The notes under the pieces were generated by a model that worked only from the letters and a program-made list of their open reading frames with translations, was not told the DNA's origin and did no database searches. A DNA stretch of 64,000 nucleotides from Campylobacter sp. CCUG 57310. Its GTDB lineage: Bacteria > Campylobacterota > Campylobacteria > Campylobacterales > Campylobacteraceae. Both the position numbers and the translations under genes were made by a program. Location: the NCBI RefSeq assembly GCF_013201975.1, contig NZ_CP053845.1, positions 868,001 through 932,000 of the forward strand. Direction: 5' to 3'. This document shows positions 47,352-57,059 of the stretch, piece after piece; positions within the stretch are counted from its first letter, which is position 1; every line of letters begins with the position of its first letter.

Positions 47352-48245
47352 ATGGATAAGATTGATGAAATAATGAGAGGCTTTATAGCAGAGCTTGGCT
47401 ATGAGCGCGCAGATGAGATTTTTAGTGAGATTAGCTCCGGCAAGAAGCTTCGCTCAAAGCTGATTTTAAAGATAGCGGGCGAAACTCAAGAGAGCCTTAA
47501 AATTTGTGCCATTATTGAGCTGATTCACCTTGCAAGCTTGCTTCACGATGACGTGATAGACGGATCTGATACCAGGCGAGGCAAAGCCAGCATAAATGCA
47601 AAATTCGGAGCCAAAAATGCCATAATGCTTGGTGATATACTTTACTCTAAGGGATTTTTCGAGCTTTGCAAATTCGGCGAGAAAATCGCAAGCGTAATAT
47701 CTGATGCGGTATGCAAATTAAGTATCGGCGAGATGATGGATGTGGAGCTTTCAAATTCTTTTAATACCGATAAAGAAGCCTATAAAAGGATGATTTACTA
47801 TAAAACCGCCGTTCTTATAGAGGCTAGCTCTGCCGTAGGAGCTATTTTGGCGGGTCTTGATGAGAGTAAATTTAGAATTTACGGTAAAAATCTAGGACTT
47901 GCTTTTCAGATAATCGATGACATATTAGATATAACCCAAGATGCAAAAACTCTTGGAAAGCCGAATTTAAGCGATTTTAAAGAAGGAAAAACCACGCTTC
48001 CTTACATCTATCTTTATGAAAATTTAGACCAAGAGGGCAAAAACAGGCTTTTAAATCTCTTTAAAAAAGAGTTAAGCAACGAAGAAAACGAATGGGTAAG
48101 GGCTAAGATGAGCGAATTTAATATCATAAAACGCTCTATAAAAGAGGCTAAAGATCTAGGCGAAGAGGCTATAAAAAGCATAGAAGAATTTGGCTTAGAC
48201 GGGCTTAAAGATATAGTTAGAAGTATGATTGATAGGGAATTTTAA
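47352..48245 (+). CDS. polyprenyl diphosphate synthase
   Basis: 297-aa trans-prenyltransferase that would extend allylic diphosphates with IPP, most likely supplying the menaquinone side chain. The first Asp-rich motif is LLHDDVIDGSDTRRG and the second IIDDILDITQD. The residues before the first motif are small (ELIHLASLLHDD), as in long-chain (IspB-like) enzymes, whereas short-chain enzymes have aromatic residues there. Chain length remains uncertain. It abuts hemA with a one-base overlap. Confidence 0.88.
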   Translation: MDKIDEIMRGFIAELGYERADEIFSEISSGKKLRSKLILKIAGETQESLKICAIIELIHLASLLHDDVIDGSDTRRGKASINAKFGAKNAIMLGDILYSKGFFELCKFGEKIASVISDAVCKLSIGEMMDVELSNSFNTDKEAYKRMIYYKTAVLIEASSAVGAILAGLDESKFRIYGKNLGLAFQIIDDILDITQDAKTLGKPNLSDFKEGKTTLPYIYLYENLDQEGKNRLLNLFKKELSNEENEWVRAKMSEFNIIKRSIKEAKDLGEEAIKSIEEFGLDGLKDIVRSMIDREF

Positions 48246-49537
48246 TGCATTATTCAAGTGTGAGCTTCACGCATAAAAATACAGACATCTCCGTTCGTGA
48301 GAGATTGTCGTTTTCAAATGTGGAGCGTAAAACGGAAATTTTAAGGCTTTTAAAATCAAGCTCAAACATAAACGAATGCATGGTTTTAAGCACCTGTAAT
48401 AGGGTTGAGATCATGGCAAACGTAAAAGAGCTTGATGGGGCAAGCAAGCATATCTTGTCGTGTATAGCCGTGCTTTGCGGGATTGGTTACGAGGAGCTGC
48501 AAAGCAGAGCCGATATTTACGAGGATAACGGTGCGATACACCATCTTTTTGCGGTAGCCAGCTCACTTGATAGTTTGGTTATCGGCGAAACGCAGATAGC
48601 AGGTCAGCTTAAAGAGGCTTTTAGATTTGCCTGTGCGAACGAAAGTTGCGGTGTAAAGCTAAATATGGCGATAGACCATGCCTTTAAGTGCGCCGCGGAA
48701 GTTAGAAATAAGACTGAAATTTCTAAAAATCCGATATCGGTTTCAAGCGTAGCGGTTGCAAAGGCTAAAGAGCTACTTGGCGGAAACATAAGCGGAGCTA
48801 TGGCGCTGATAATTGGCGCAGGAGAGATGGCGGAGCTTGCAGCCAAGCACTTAATCAGCAACGGTGCCAGAGTAAAAGTGCTTAGCAGAAATATCGAACG
48901 TGCTAAGAGTTTGGCAATGTCGCTGGGGTGTAATAACGCCTATGATAGTTTAGAAAATTTAAAAGAATACGTAAATAAATATCAGATGATCTTTTCGGCC
49001 ACAGCGTCGCCTTATCCGATTATAGATGATACGATGATTAAGGAGCGGGAATTTACAAGATATTTCTTTGATATCGCTGTTCCTAGGGATATCGCCGTAA
49101 CTCCTAGCGAAAAGGTGCAAATTTACGCGGTTGACGACTTGCAAGAGATCGTAAATAAAAACTTAGCCCTAAGAGAAGAGCAGGCTCAAGTAGCTTACGG
49201 TATAGTAGGCAAACATACTGTTGAGTTTTATAAGCACATAAGAGAGCTTGCGGTAACGCCTGTTATAAAAGGCATAAGAGAGCAGGCTAAGCAGTGCGCT
49301 CAAAGAGAGCTTGAAAAGGCGATAAAAAAGGGCTACCTTAAAAATTCTGACAAAGATGAAGCGTATCGCTTGATACATCAGGTTTTTAAGGCGTTTTTGC
49401 ATAAGCCTACGGTGAATTTAAAACACCTTTCAGAGGGTGCGAAGGCAGATATAACGGCAAAGCTTGTCGGGACGATATTTGATGTGTCCGATGAAGCGCA
49501 GATAAAAGATGAAGAATTTGAATGGGAGAACGAGTAG
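48245..49537 (+). CDS. hemA: glutamyl-tRNA reductase
   Basis: First committed step of C5 tetrapyrrole synthesis: reduces Glu-tRNA to glutamate-1-semialdehyde with NADPH. The 430-aa protein has the catalytic Cys in [10 protein letters not shown], the [13 protein letters not shown] signature and the Rossmann motif [16 protein letters not shown]. Only hemC of the later pathway genes lies nearby, three genes downstream. Confidence 0.96.
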   Translation: MHYSSVSFTHKNTDISVRERLSFSNVERKTEILRLLKSSSNINECMVLSTCNRVEIMANVKELDGASKHILSCIAVLCGIGYEELQSRADIYEDNGAIHHLFAVASSLDSLVIGETQIAGQLKEAFRFACANESCGVKLNMAIDHAFKCAAEVRNKTEISKNPISVSSVAVAKAKELLGGNISGAMALIIGAGEMAELAAKHLISNGARVKVLSRNIERAKSLAMSLGCNNAYDSLENLKEYVNKYQMIFSATASPYPIIDDTMIKEREFTRYFFDIAVPRDIAVTPSEKVQIYAVDDLQEIVNKNLALREEQAQVAYGIVGKHTVEFYKHIRELAVTPVIKGIREQAKQCAQRELEKAIKKGYLKNSDKDEAYRLIHQVFKAFLHKPTVNLKHLSEGAKADITAKLVGTIFDVSDEAQIKDEEFEWENE

Positions 49538-51240
49538 TGAAATTTTCAAGATTATACGCACCTACCTCAAAGGAAGCGCCAAAAGACGCCAGCCTGCCAA
49601 GTCATATCTACTTGCTTAGGGGCGGATTTATCGAGCAGACGGGAAGCGGGCTTTATAACTTCTTGCCGCTTGGTAAAATCGTGCTTGATAAGATAAAAAG
49701 CGTCGTTAAAGAGGAGATGGATAACGCAGGAGCGCAAGAAATTTCCATGAGTATGGTCACAAGCGGCGAGCTTTGGAAAGAGAGCGGGCGATTTGATGTA
49801 TTTGGCAAAGAGCTTTTGAGATTTAAGGATCGCAAAGAAAACGACTTTGTTCTAAGCCCTACGAACGAGGAATCGGTTGTAGCTCTGGTTCGAGGCAAGG
49901 TTACTAGCTATAAGCAACTGCCTTTGAATTTGTATCAGATAAATACCAAATTTAGAGATGAGGCGCGCCCTCGCTTTGGGTTACTTAGAGGCCGTGAATT
50001 TTTGATGAAAGACGCTTATAGTTTTCATGCAAACGAAGAGGATCTAAAGCGCGAATTTGATCTTATGGAAGAGACCTATTCAAGAATTTTTACCCGTTTA
50101 GGGCTAAATTTCCGTGCGGTTGAAGCAGATAGCGGAGCGATAGGCGGAAGCGGAAGTAAGGAATTTATGGTTCTTGCAAACAACGGCGAAGACGATATTT
50201 TGGTATGCGATAGCTGTAAATATGCAGCAAATATAGAAGCCGCCAAAAGACAAAAGCGAACTAGCGATGCCCAAAGACCTGAAGCCGATGCGAGCAAATT
50301 TTATACTCCTAACGCAACAACCATAAAGGACATAGCCGAATTTTTTAGAATTAGCGAATTTTATACCATAAAAGCGGTGATAAAAAAGGCTATTTATAAA
50401 GACGAAGAAAAGATCGTAGTGTTTTTTATCCGTGGCGATGACGAGCTTCAAGATGTTAAGGCTACTAACGCATGTTCAGCGCTTGAGATAATGGATGCTA
50501 ATGAAGAAGAGATTTTAAAAGCTGGTATTGTGGCGGGATTTTGCGGACCGGTCGGACTTGGCGGCGTGGAGTTTTTTATCGATAAAGAGCTTGAAGGCGA
50601 AACGCAGATGATTTGCGGAGCCAACGAGAAGGATTATCATTTTGTGGGCGTTAGCGTTAGCAACTTTAACTCGGATAGATTTAAGGATTTAGCAGAAGTT
50701 AAGCAAGGCGACAGATGTCCGCATTGCGGCGGAAAACTCAGCGTTAGCAAAGGCATTGAGGTAGGGCATATCTTTCAGCTTGGACAGAAATACTCAGCCG
50801 CGATGAATGCGACGTTCCTTGATGAAAACGGCAAAGCCAAACCTTTTTATATGGGTTGTTACGGTATCGGAGTTAGTCGTTTGGTTGCCGTTATGATAGA
50901 AGCCAGCCATGATGAAAAGGGTTGTATCTGGAAAAAGGAGTGTGCGCCTTTTAATGTTCATATCATAATCTCAAATTTAAAAGATGAAGCGGGAGTAAAA
51001 TTTGCAAACGAGCTTTATAGCGAGCTTAAAAGCTTTGGGATTTCAGCTCTGCTTGATGATAGAAACGAGAGATTTGGCGTTAAGATGAGTGAATTTGAAC
51101 TTATCGGAATTCCTTATGCAGTCGTAATCGGAAAAGGTCTTGAAGGCGGCGAAGTCGAGTTTATAAATCGAGCAAATTTGCAAAAGACTTCCATTGCAAA
51201 AGATGAAATTTTAGCAAAGATCAAAGAGGCGTTATGCTAA
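49537..51240 (+). CDS. proS: prolyl-tRNA synthetase
   Basis: Class II synthetase charging tRNA-Pro; 567 aa, the bacterial type with an editing (INS) domain between motifs 2 and 3. Motifs include [35 protein letters not shown] (motif 2) and [16 protein letters not shown] (motif 3). I prefer GTG 49537, giving [19 protein letters not shown], which matches the N-terminus usual in the family and has GGGAG upstream. An ATG 15 bases earlier would place five extra residues before it, inside hemA. Confidence 0.95.
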   Translation: MKFSRLYAPTSKEAPKDASLPSHIYLLRGGFIEQTGSGLYNFLPLGKIVLDKIKSVVKEEMDNAGAQEISMSMVTSGELWKESGRFDVFGKELLRFKDRKENDFVLSPTNEESVVALVRGKVTSYKQLPLNLYQINTKFRDEARPRFGLLRGREFLMKDAYSFHANEEDLKREFDLMEETYSRIFTRLGLNFRAVEADSGAIGGSGSKEFMVLANNGEDDILVCDSCKYAANIEAAKRQKRTSDAQRPEADASKFYTPNATTIKDIAEFFRISEFYTIKAVIKKAIYKDEEKIVVFFIRGDDELQDVKATNACSALEIMDANEEEILKAGIVAGFCGPVGLGGVEFFIDKELEGETQMICGANEKDYHFVGVSVSNFNSDRFKDLAEVKQGDRCPHCGGKLSVSKGIEVGHIFQLGQKYSAAMNATFLDENGKAKPFYMGCYGIGVSRLVAVMIEASHDEKGCIWKKECAPFNVHIIISNLKDEAGVKFANELYSELKSFGISALLDDRNERFGVKMSEFELIGIPYAVVIGKGLEGGEVEFINRANLQKTSIAKDEILAKIKEALC

Positions 51241-51656
51241 GATTTCTTTTTATGCCTTATGTCGCGATTGAAGCGATATGCGCTTATTTTTTTATTAGCG
51301 AGTATGGATTTTTAACTCTTGTTTTAGAGGTTATCTCTACTGCTGTTTTGGGGATGTTTTTTATGTTTAGAGTTGGATTTTTCCAGCTTTTTTCAAGGAT
51401 ACTGCTTCTTAAGCCGAGCGATCTTTTCGGTGTTTTAGGAATGCCTATAGGCGGATTTTTTCTATTTCTTCCGGGTGTTGCTACGGATACTTTAGGCGTT
51501 ATCCTTGTGATCTTTGCTCTGTTTTCAAATTTTAAAAATCCATCTTTAAAAAGCGAGCAGGGCGGCGAATTTCGTAGCTATAAAAATGAAAGAAGTAGCG
51601 AAGAAGGCGAAATAATAGATGTTGAAGTTGTCGAAGAAGAGCGCAAATATAAATAA
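51234..51656 (+). CDS. FxsA-family membrane protein
   Basis: 140 aa with three to four membrane helices (about 2-22, 24-44, 67-92) and an acidic cytoplasmic tail ([16 protein letters not shown]). The arrangement [20 protein letters not shown] plus [19 protein letters not shown] fits FxsA, a membrane protein whose overproduction in E. coli relieves phage T7 exclusion; its normal role is unclear. It overlaps proS by 7 bp. Confidence 0.85.
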   Translation: MLRFLFMPYVAIEAICAYFFISEYGFLTLVLEVISTAVLGMFFMFRVGFFQLFSRILLLKPSDLFGVLGMPIGGFFLFLPGVATDTLGVILVIFALFSNFKNPSLKSEQGGEFRSYKNERSSEEGEIIDVEVVEEERKYK

Positions 51657-51665
51657 AGGTAAAAA

Positions 51666-52604
51666 ATGAAAAATTTAAAAATAGCAACGAGAAAAAGTAT
51701 CCTTGCAATGTGGCAAAGCGAGCATATAAAGGCTAAAATTTTAGAATTTCATAAGTATATAGACGTAGAACTTGTAGGTATGAAGACAAAAGGTGACGTT
51801 ATACTTGATACTCCGCTCGCTAAGATCGGCGGTAAGGGACTTTTTACTAAAGAGCTTGAAGATAGTATGCTAAAAGGCGAAACGCATATCGCGGTTCATA
51901 GTCTAAAAGACGTGCCCGTGGCATTTCCTGATGGGCTCGTGCTTGCCGCTATTTGCTCGCGTGAGGATGTGCGAGATGCGATGATAAGCGAAAAATACTC
52001 TAAATTTGAAGAATTGCCTAAGGGTGCCAAAGTAGGAACTACGAGCTTAAGGCGCAAAATGCAGCTTTTAAGAATGCGTCCTGATTTAGAAATCATCTCG
52101 CTTCGAGGAAACGTCCAAACTAGACTAAGAAAGCTAAAAGAGGGCGAATTTGACGCGATTATCCTAGCAATGGCGGGCATAAATCGCCTAAATTTAAAAG
52201 AAGAGGTAAAATTTATCTATCCTTTTGAGCTAGATCAAATGATATCTGCAATGGGGCAGGGTGCGCTTGGGATAGAGGCTGTAGAAAACGAGGAAATTTT
52301 AAAAGCCATAGAGTTTTTGCGTGATGAAAGAGCCGTGATAGAGACAACCGTAGAGCGCGACTTCGTAACGCTGCTTGAGGGCGGTTGTCAAGTGCCTATC
52401 GGCATAAATGCAAAGCTTGATAAAGAACAAATTTATATAAATGCGATCGTGGGACTTCCTGACGGAAGCGAAGTTTTACAAAAGAGCTTAACTGTGGCAA
52501 AGAGCGAATTTGCAACTGCCGGCAAAGAGCTTGCGCGCGAATTTATCTCTAAGGGTGCCAAGGAGCTTTTAAGGCGAGCCGAAGAGATGGCAAACGAGGC
52601 ATGA
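51666..52604 (+). CDS. hemC: porphobilinogen deaminase (hydroxymethylbilane synthase)
   Basis: Joins four porphobilinogens into hydroxymethylbilane. The 312-aa protein has the dipyrromethane-cofactor Cys in LLEGGCQVPIGI, the catalytic Asp region HSLKDVPVAFPDGL, and the Arg-rich GTTSLRRKMQLL and SLRGNVQTRLRKL. It is in one operon with hemA and proS. The last codons overlap the next start (ATGA). Confidence 0.97.
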   Translation: MKNLKIATRKSILAMWQSEHIKAKILEFHKYIDVELVGMKTKGDVILDTPLAKIGGKGLFTKELEDSMLKGETHIAVHSLKDVPVAFPDGLVLAAICSREDVRDAMISEKYSKFEELPKGAKVGTTSLRRKMQLLRMRPDLEIISLRGNVQTRLRKLKEGEFDAIILAMAGINRLNLKEEVKFIYPFELDQMISAMGQGALGIEAVENEEILKAIEFLRDERAVIETTVERDFVTLLEGGCQVPIGINAKLDKEQIYINAIVGLPDGSEVLQKSLTVAKSEFATAGKELAREFISKGAKELLRRAEEMANEA

Positions 52605-53317
52605 GAGCGCTTACGGCTCTTGGTTTAAGCTTTGCTATTGCTTTTGGAAGTTCAAATGTAGATATCATAAAAGAGCTTTTTACAAATCCGAATTTTGATA
52701 AAGCTAGGCATTTTAGAGGTGAAGCCGCTAGGCGAAATCATGATTTTAATATTAAAGGTTTTTATATAACCGAGATAACTCCTCTTGGTAAGGGTTATGA
52801 ATTTGATGTTTTTAGAGTTAGTGTAAGTTCAAATGATGACAGCGAGCATTTTGATCTTTATGTTTATATGATTGAAGACGGAATTTATGCAGTTAGATCG
52901 CTGGCAAGAACGGGTATAATAAAAGACGCGATTGATAATTATGACAAATTCAGCCAGAGAGAAAAAGAAGCGATCGATCTTGAAAATTTAAAGCTTGTTT
53001 TATTACAAGATAGTAAGTTGCTTAAATTCGGACGCGAAAATGAAGCTAAATTTGAAGAGATCTTTAAGCTAAGCCGCTCGGGTCTAAATGAAGAAATGAT
53101 ACGAGCAGAGGAAATTTTAAACACGTTACATCTTTCGCATATTGTGGACGACAGAGAGTTTGATTATAATATAATTGTAGGCGGTATGTTAAATAATCTC
53201 ATAGGATTTATGCGTGTCGAGCATGAAGCGGATGTGCCCAAGATGAATCCTTCTCGCTACATTATGATCGAGCGGCTTTCGCAGGATTCAAAATGGTATC
53301 TATTTAAAGTAAAATAA
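52601..53317 (+). CDS. exported protein of unknown function
   Basis: 238 aa with a short signal-like N-terminus (MRALTALGLSFAIAFGSS); the mature part is acidic, helical and strand-mixed, without Cys. I recognise no domain. It is translationally coupled to hemC and occupies the place between hemC and ubiD where I recall C. jejuni having no gene, so it appears to be a lineage-specific insertion into a conserved operon. Confidence 0.75.
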   Translation: MRALTALGLSFAIAFGSSNVDIIKELFTNPNFDKARHFRGEAARRNHDFNIKGFYITEITPLGKGYEFDVFRVSVSSNDDSEHFDLYVYMIEDGIYAVRSLARTGIIKDAIDNYDKFSQREKEAIDLENLKLVLLQDSKLLKFGRENEAKFEEIFKLSRSGLNEEMIRAEEILNTLHLSHIVDDREFDYNIIVGGMLNNLIGFMRVEHEADVPKMNPSRYIMIERLSQDSKWYLFKVK

Positions 53318-53591
53318 ATTTATGTCGTTATAAAAATTGATGGGTTTAAAATACAAGATAGCGGGGCTTGATGAAGATCTACCCTCTTTGTTACGCTAAA
53401 GTGGCTTATGCAAATTAGGTTAGGCATAGCTTAATGATTTTTTAAATTAAGCCTAATCTTGAGTGTTTTACAGCTCAAACTAGAACTCAAGCCTAGAAAT
53501 TTATAAAGCCTAGCGATAGATAAAATTTATGCCGAATTTATACGTTTGGCTGTTTTGAAAATGCAAATAAATACAAAAAGTAAGGAAATTT
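53318..53591. other. intergenic region before ubiD, no firm feature
   Basis: 274 bp. It holds an imperfect inverted repeat (TTAGGC near 53424, GCCTAA near 53451) that could be a weak terminator, and a 19-codon ORF at 53339 without a ribosome-binding site. ubiD has its own AAGGA at 53582. The ubiD promoter was not identified. Confidence 0.4.
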
Positions 53592-55403
53592 ATGCAAAAG
53601 TATATTGATTTATTAAAGCAGCATGATCTCTTAAAAATCATTGATAAGCCCGTAGATATAGACCTTGAGATAGCACATGCAAGCTATATTGAAATTAAAA
53701 AGCCTGATAGCAAGGCGTTGCTTTTTACGAATCCCGTTTGTAAAAAATCGGGTCGTAAATTTGCTCCCGTGCTTACAAATGTATTTGGAAGTTTTGAAGC
53801 TACAAAGCTTATAATGGGAGTAGATCCTGATGAAGTGGCTAAGGAAATTTCAAATCTTTTAAAACCAAAAAAGCCAAAAGGTTTTGCACAAAAGCTAAAT
53901 TTCATGAACTATCTTTTTGGTTTAAGAAATGTATTTACAAGGCGTATAAAAGGCGAAGGCGAGTGCCAGCAAGTGAAATTCAAAGGCGATGAGGTTGATC
54001 TCTTTAGTTTGCCTGTGCTTAAGACTTGGGAGCTTGACGGAGGCGCGTTTATCACGATGGGGCAAGTTTATACCCAAAGCCTTGATGGCGAGCTTGCGAA
54101 TTTAGGCATGTATCGCTTGCAAATTTATGATAAAAATCGCCTTGGAATGCATTGGCAGATTCATAAAGACGGTGCAAATTTCTTCAACGAGTATAAGCGT
54201 GCTGGCAAGAAAATGCCCGTGTCTGTGGCTATAGGCGGTGATCCGCTTTATATATGGTGCGGTCAGGCTCCGCTTCCAAAAGGAATTTTTGAACTGCTTC
54301 TTTACGGATTTATCAGAAAAAGCCCTGCAAAGCTCGTAAAATCACTTACAAATGAAATTTATATCCCGCATGATGCGGATTTTGTTATTGAAGGATTTGT
54401 TGATACCTCTAAAACCGAGCTTGAAGGACCTTTTGGCGATCATACGGGTTTTTATACGCCGATTGAACCTTTTCCCGTGATGGAAGTTACCGCGATTACG
54501 CATAAGCGAGAGCCGATTTTTCATGCGACCGTTGTGGGTAAGCCACCGCTTGAAGATAAATATATGGGCTGGGCTACGGGGCGAATTTTCTTACCGCTTC
54601 TTCAGACTACGGTGCCTGAGCTGATTGATTATGATATGCCTGAAAACGGAGTGTTTCACAACCTTATCCTAGCAAAACTTGAAACTCTATATCCGGGACA
54701 TGCTAAGCAGGCTATGCACGCATTTTGGGGTGTTGGGCAGATGAGCTTTGTCAAGCATGCGGTGTTTGTAGATGAGAGCGCACCAAATCCTAGCGAGTAT
54801 GATAAATTTACCGACTATGTTTTAAACAGATTTGGAGTAAAAGGGCTTTTGATAACAGAAGGAGTTTGCGATCAGCTTGATCATGCTAGTCCAAATTCTT
54901 GCTATGGAGGCAAGCTTGGCATAGATGCGACTGCGGATTTTAGCGAAGGCGAGGTAGAAATTTTAGCCGATGATACTTTGTTTGAGAAATTTAAAGAGAT
55001 CGACGAGGATGTTCTTGAGGTTAAGCAGTTTAAAACTGGCGCCAAATCTCCTATCTGCGTCATCAAATACGATAAAAAACGCCCTTTAAAAGAGACGCTT
55101 GATAAATTTATGCAGCTTAAAGAGTACTTTAAAATAGTTGTTTTCGTAGGGGCTGAAAACTATCTTGAAAATCCCTATATGCTCGTTTGGCGAGTTACTA
55201 ATAACATAGATGCTATGCGAGATATATACATAAAACAAAGCGTGGTTTTTGTGGATGCCACGCAAAAAGGGATTGAGGACGGCTATGAGAGAGGGTGGCC
55301 AAAGCAGACCGATTGTACTCCTGAAGTCGTAAGAAGCCTCATTGAGCGCGGTATCGTTGAAAACGATGAGAAGCTGTTTAAAAAATTTGAGATATTTGGA
55401 TAG
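53592..55403 (+). CDS. UbiD-family decarboxylase, probably menaquinone (futalosine route)
   Basis: 603-aa prenylated-FMN-dependent decarboxylase. It shows the UbiD signatures: HKDGANFF, VAIGGDPLYIWCGQAPLP, the EGPFGDHTGFY loop with catalytic Glu/Asp, and PGHAKQAMHAFWG. Campylobacter makes menaquinone by the futalosine pathway, in which a UbiD homologue (MqnL type) decarboxylates 1,4-dihydroxy-6-naphthoate; that assignment is inference from the organism. It has its own ribosome-binding site AAGGA and lies 274 bp from the haem operon. Confidence 0.9.
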   Translation: MQKYIDLLKQHDLLKIIDKPVDIDLEIAHASYIEIKKPDSKALLFTNPVCKKSGRKFAPVLTNVFGSFEATKLIMGVDPDEVAKEISNLLKPKKPKGFAQKLNFMNYLFGLRNVFTRRIKGEGECQQVKFKGDEVDLFSLPVLKTWELDGGAFITMGQVYTQSLDGELANLGMYRLQIYDKNRLGMHWQIHKDGANFFNEYKRAGKKMPVSVAIGGDPLYIWCGQAPLPKGIFELLLYGFIRKSPAKLVKSLTNEIYIPHDADFVIEGFVDTSKTELEGPFGDHTGFYTPIEPFPVMEVTAITHKREPIFHATVVGKPPLEDKYMGWATGRIFLPLLQTTVPELIDYDMPENGVFHNLILAKLETLYPGHAKQAMHAFWGVGQMSFVKHAVFVDESAPNPSEYDKFTDYVLNRFGVKGLLITEGVCDQLDHASPNSCYGGKLGIDATADFSEGEVEILADDTLFEKFKEIDEDVLEVKQFKTGAKSPICVIKYDKKRPLKETLDKFMQLKEYFKIVVFVGAENYLENPYMLVWRVTNNIDAMRDIYIKQSVVFVDATQKGIEDGYERGWPKQTDCTPEVVRSLIERGIVENDEKLFKKFEIFG

Positions 55404-55471
55404 ATTACGGCCTTGCCTGAATTTGATTGAGTAAATTTGTTAAATTCGGTGTTTAAATTTAAAGAGATCTT

Positions 55472-55900
55472 TTGCAAATAGACTTAAAAACTATCGTTAT
55501 CTTAATGCTTGTTTTAATCCTGATAGCTCTTTTAATAAGGCTTTCGCGAAAAACAAAGATCAAGCAAACTCGCTATAAAAGCGATAGCGGCGACATGGTA
55601 AAGAGTAGGGCGGAGCTTATAATAGCAAACTGGCTCTTTTATCGCGGAGTAAAATTTATCTACGAGAAAAAGGCGAATGCAAATCAGCGAGTGATTAGCG
55701 ATTTTTATCTGGTTGATTATGATGTTTATGTCGAATTTTGGGGGCTTGAAACGCCCGCTTATCTTAAACGCAAGAAAAAGAAGATTAAAATTTACAAGAA
55801 AAACCGCCTTAAGCTAATCGAGATGAATGACGATAGCTTAAGGGATTTGAATCAATTTTTTGCAAAGGAATTTGCTAAATTTAAGATTAGATTATCATAA
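55472..55900 (+). CDS. membrane-anchored PD-(D/E)XK nuclease-like protein
   Basis: 142 aa. Residues 5-23 form one membrane helix (TIVILMLVLILIALLIRL), followed by a compact domain with the pattern SRAELIIANWLFYRGVKFIYEKKA, then SDFYLVDYDVYVEFWGLE, and finally KLIEM. The E48/D77/E88 arrangement matches the PD-(D/E)XK-like nuclease module appended to some UvrD-family helicases (S-x2-E-x2-IAN-x-L ... DFY-x5-YD-x-YxE). As a stand-alone anchored form it could cut DNA at the inner membrane. The start is TTG 55472 with AAAGAG upstream; no ATG includes the helix start. Confidence 0.7.
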   Translation: MQIDLKTIVILMLVLILIALLIRLSRKTKIKQTRYKSDSGDMVKSRAELIIANWLFYRGVKFIYEKKANANQRVISDFYLVDYDVYVEFWGLETPAYLKRKKKKIKIYKKNRLKLIEMNDDSLRDLNQFFAKEFAKFKIRLS

Positions 55901-55931
55901 ATAGCAAGTTTGAGAGATTAGAATTTTAAAT

Positions 55932-56972
55932 TTATACTAATCTCACTTTTAACTTATGATTTTTTATACTTGTTGGAATTTCGCCGTTTGCTAGGCTTGC
56001 AAGCTCGGCTGTGCGTAGGATATAAAATTTTTCTAAGCTTCTACCGATTGATTTTTGCAGTTTGTTTGAAAGCGTATCAAACATATAAAAGGCTTGCTCG
56101 TTATCAACTAGTAAAAAATCAGCCCCGCTATCAAACGCGTCAAATAAAATTTCGCCGGCAAGTTTAAAAGCAAGCTCGTCATTTAGTCCGATCAACTCAA
56201 ATCCGCAAGGCAAATTTTGGCTATCGGTGCTGATGAATTTCGCCTTTAGACTTCTTATATCATCCGAAATTTCACCGTAGCTTGCGATTGTAAAATCCTT
56301 AAAATCATGTTTTAAATTTAGTTTTTCTATTTTCATTTCAGCACTCAGAGCAGGCAGTTTTCTTTCGGGCTCTTTTAAATTTGATTTTATGAATTCTAAA
56401 GCTCCTTTGTAAATTTCATCATTCCAAAATATCCACTCTTTTAAATCTCCCGCTATCCATACGCCAAATTTCCTATTGCTTACGACGGCTAAAATTTCAT
56501 CTTTTTTATCAGGATATTTTTCGCATAGAAATTTAGCAAATACTATCGCGCTTGAACCGATGAAATTTGGCTCAAATTCACTCATAAATCCTGCATAAAA
56601 ATATGGCTTTAGGCTCTCGTAAAATTTAGCATCCTCTTTTGTATAAAATTTACTAAATAGCTTGATTTTCCTCATAAAGTCATTATCGTTTATGGTGAGA
56701 TCTTTTACCGCTCTTTTTGTGCTTAAAGGCTCTATGATAAGAGTGCTCTTAAAATGGTTTAAGATTAGATCAAAGCTAGTATCTAGGCTAACTACCACGC
56801 CGTTTATCTTTACAAATTTAACCCCTTCAAAATCAAAATACGGATCGTTTTTTTTAATATCCTCTAGTAAATCTTGTAAGTTTTTAAAGTTGTAGTTTTC
56901 AAAAAAATATGGTTTGTAGTATCTTAACACATCGTTTTTGGCGTTAAATCTAAAAATTCTCACTTCAAGCAT
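55932..56972 (-). CDS. protein with a Cys-less FrdB/SdhB-like N-terminal domain
   Basis: 346 aa. Residues 1-100 follow the N-terminal 2Fe-2S domain of fumarate reductase/succinate dehydrogenase iron-sulfur subunits (EVRIFRFNAKNDVLRYY ... LQDLLEDIKKNDPYFDFEG ... INGV ... LIIEPLSTKRAVKDLTIND). All cluster-binding cysteines are absent. Residues 100-180 have a helical part like the second FrdB domain, again without CxxC motifs. The rest is unassigned; I recall such Campylobacterota proteins under a DUF (possibly DUF5644). Probably a ferredoxin-fold protein that lost its clusters and now has a binding role. It is divergent from thiL. Confidence 0.7.
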   Translation of the reverse strand: MLEVRIFRFNAKNDVLRYYKPYFFENYNFKNLQDLLEDIKKNDPYFDFEGVKFVKINGVVVSLDTSFDLILNHFKSTLIIEPLSTKRAVKDLTINDNDFMRKIKLFSKFYTKEDAKFYESLKPYFYAGFMSEFEPNFIGSSAIVFAKFLCEKYPDKKDEILAVVSNRKFGVWIAGDLKEWIFWNDEIYKGALEFIKSNLKEPERKLPALSAEMKIEKLNLKHDFKDFTIASYGEISDDIRSLKAKFISTDSQNLPCGFELIGLNDELAFKLAGEILFDAFDSGADFLLVDNEQAFYMFDTLSNKLQKSIGRSLEKFYILRTAELASLANGEIPTSIKNHKLKVRLV

Positions 56973-57059
56973 CTGCCGTCCTTTTAAGGGTAGTTTATAA
57001 AATTTTAGCTTAACTAACGTTTGAAGTAGTTTTTAACGTCAAATTTTATAAAATGTGGC

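Noticed and set aside
53339-53398. 19-codon ORF before ubiD
   Set aside because: No ribosome-binding site, no promoter, and no special codon content, unlike the metQ leader ORF.
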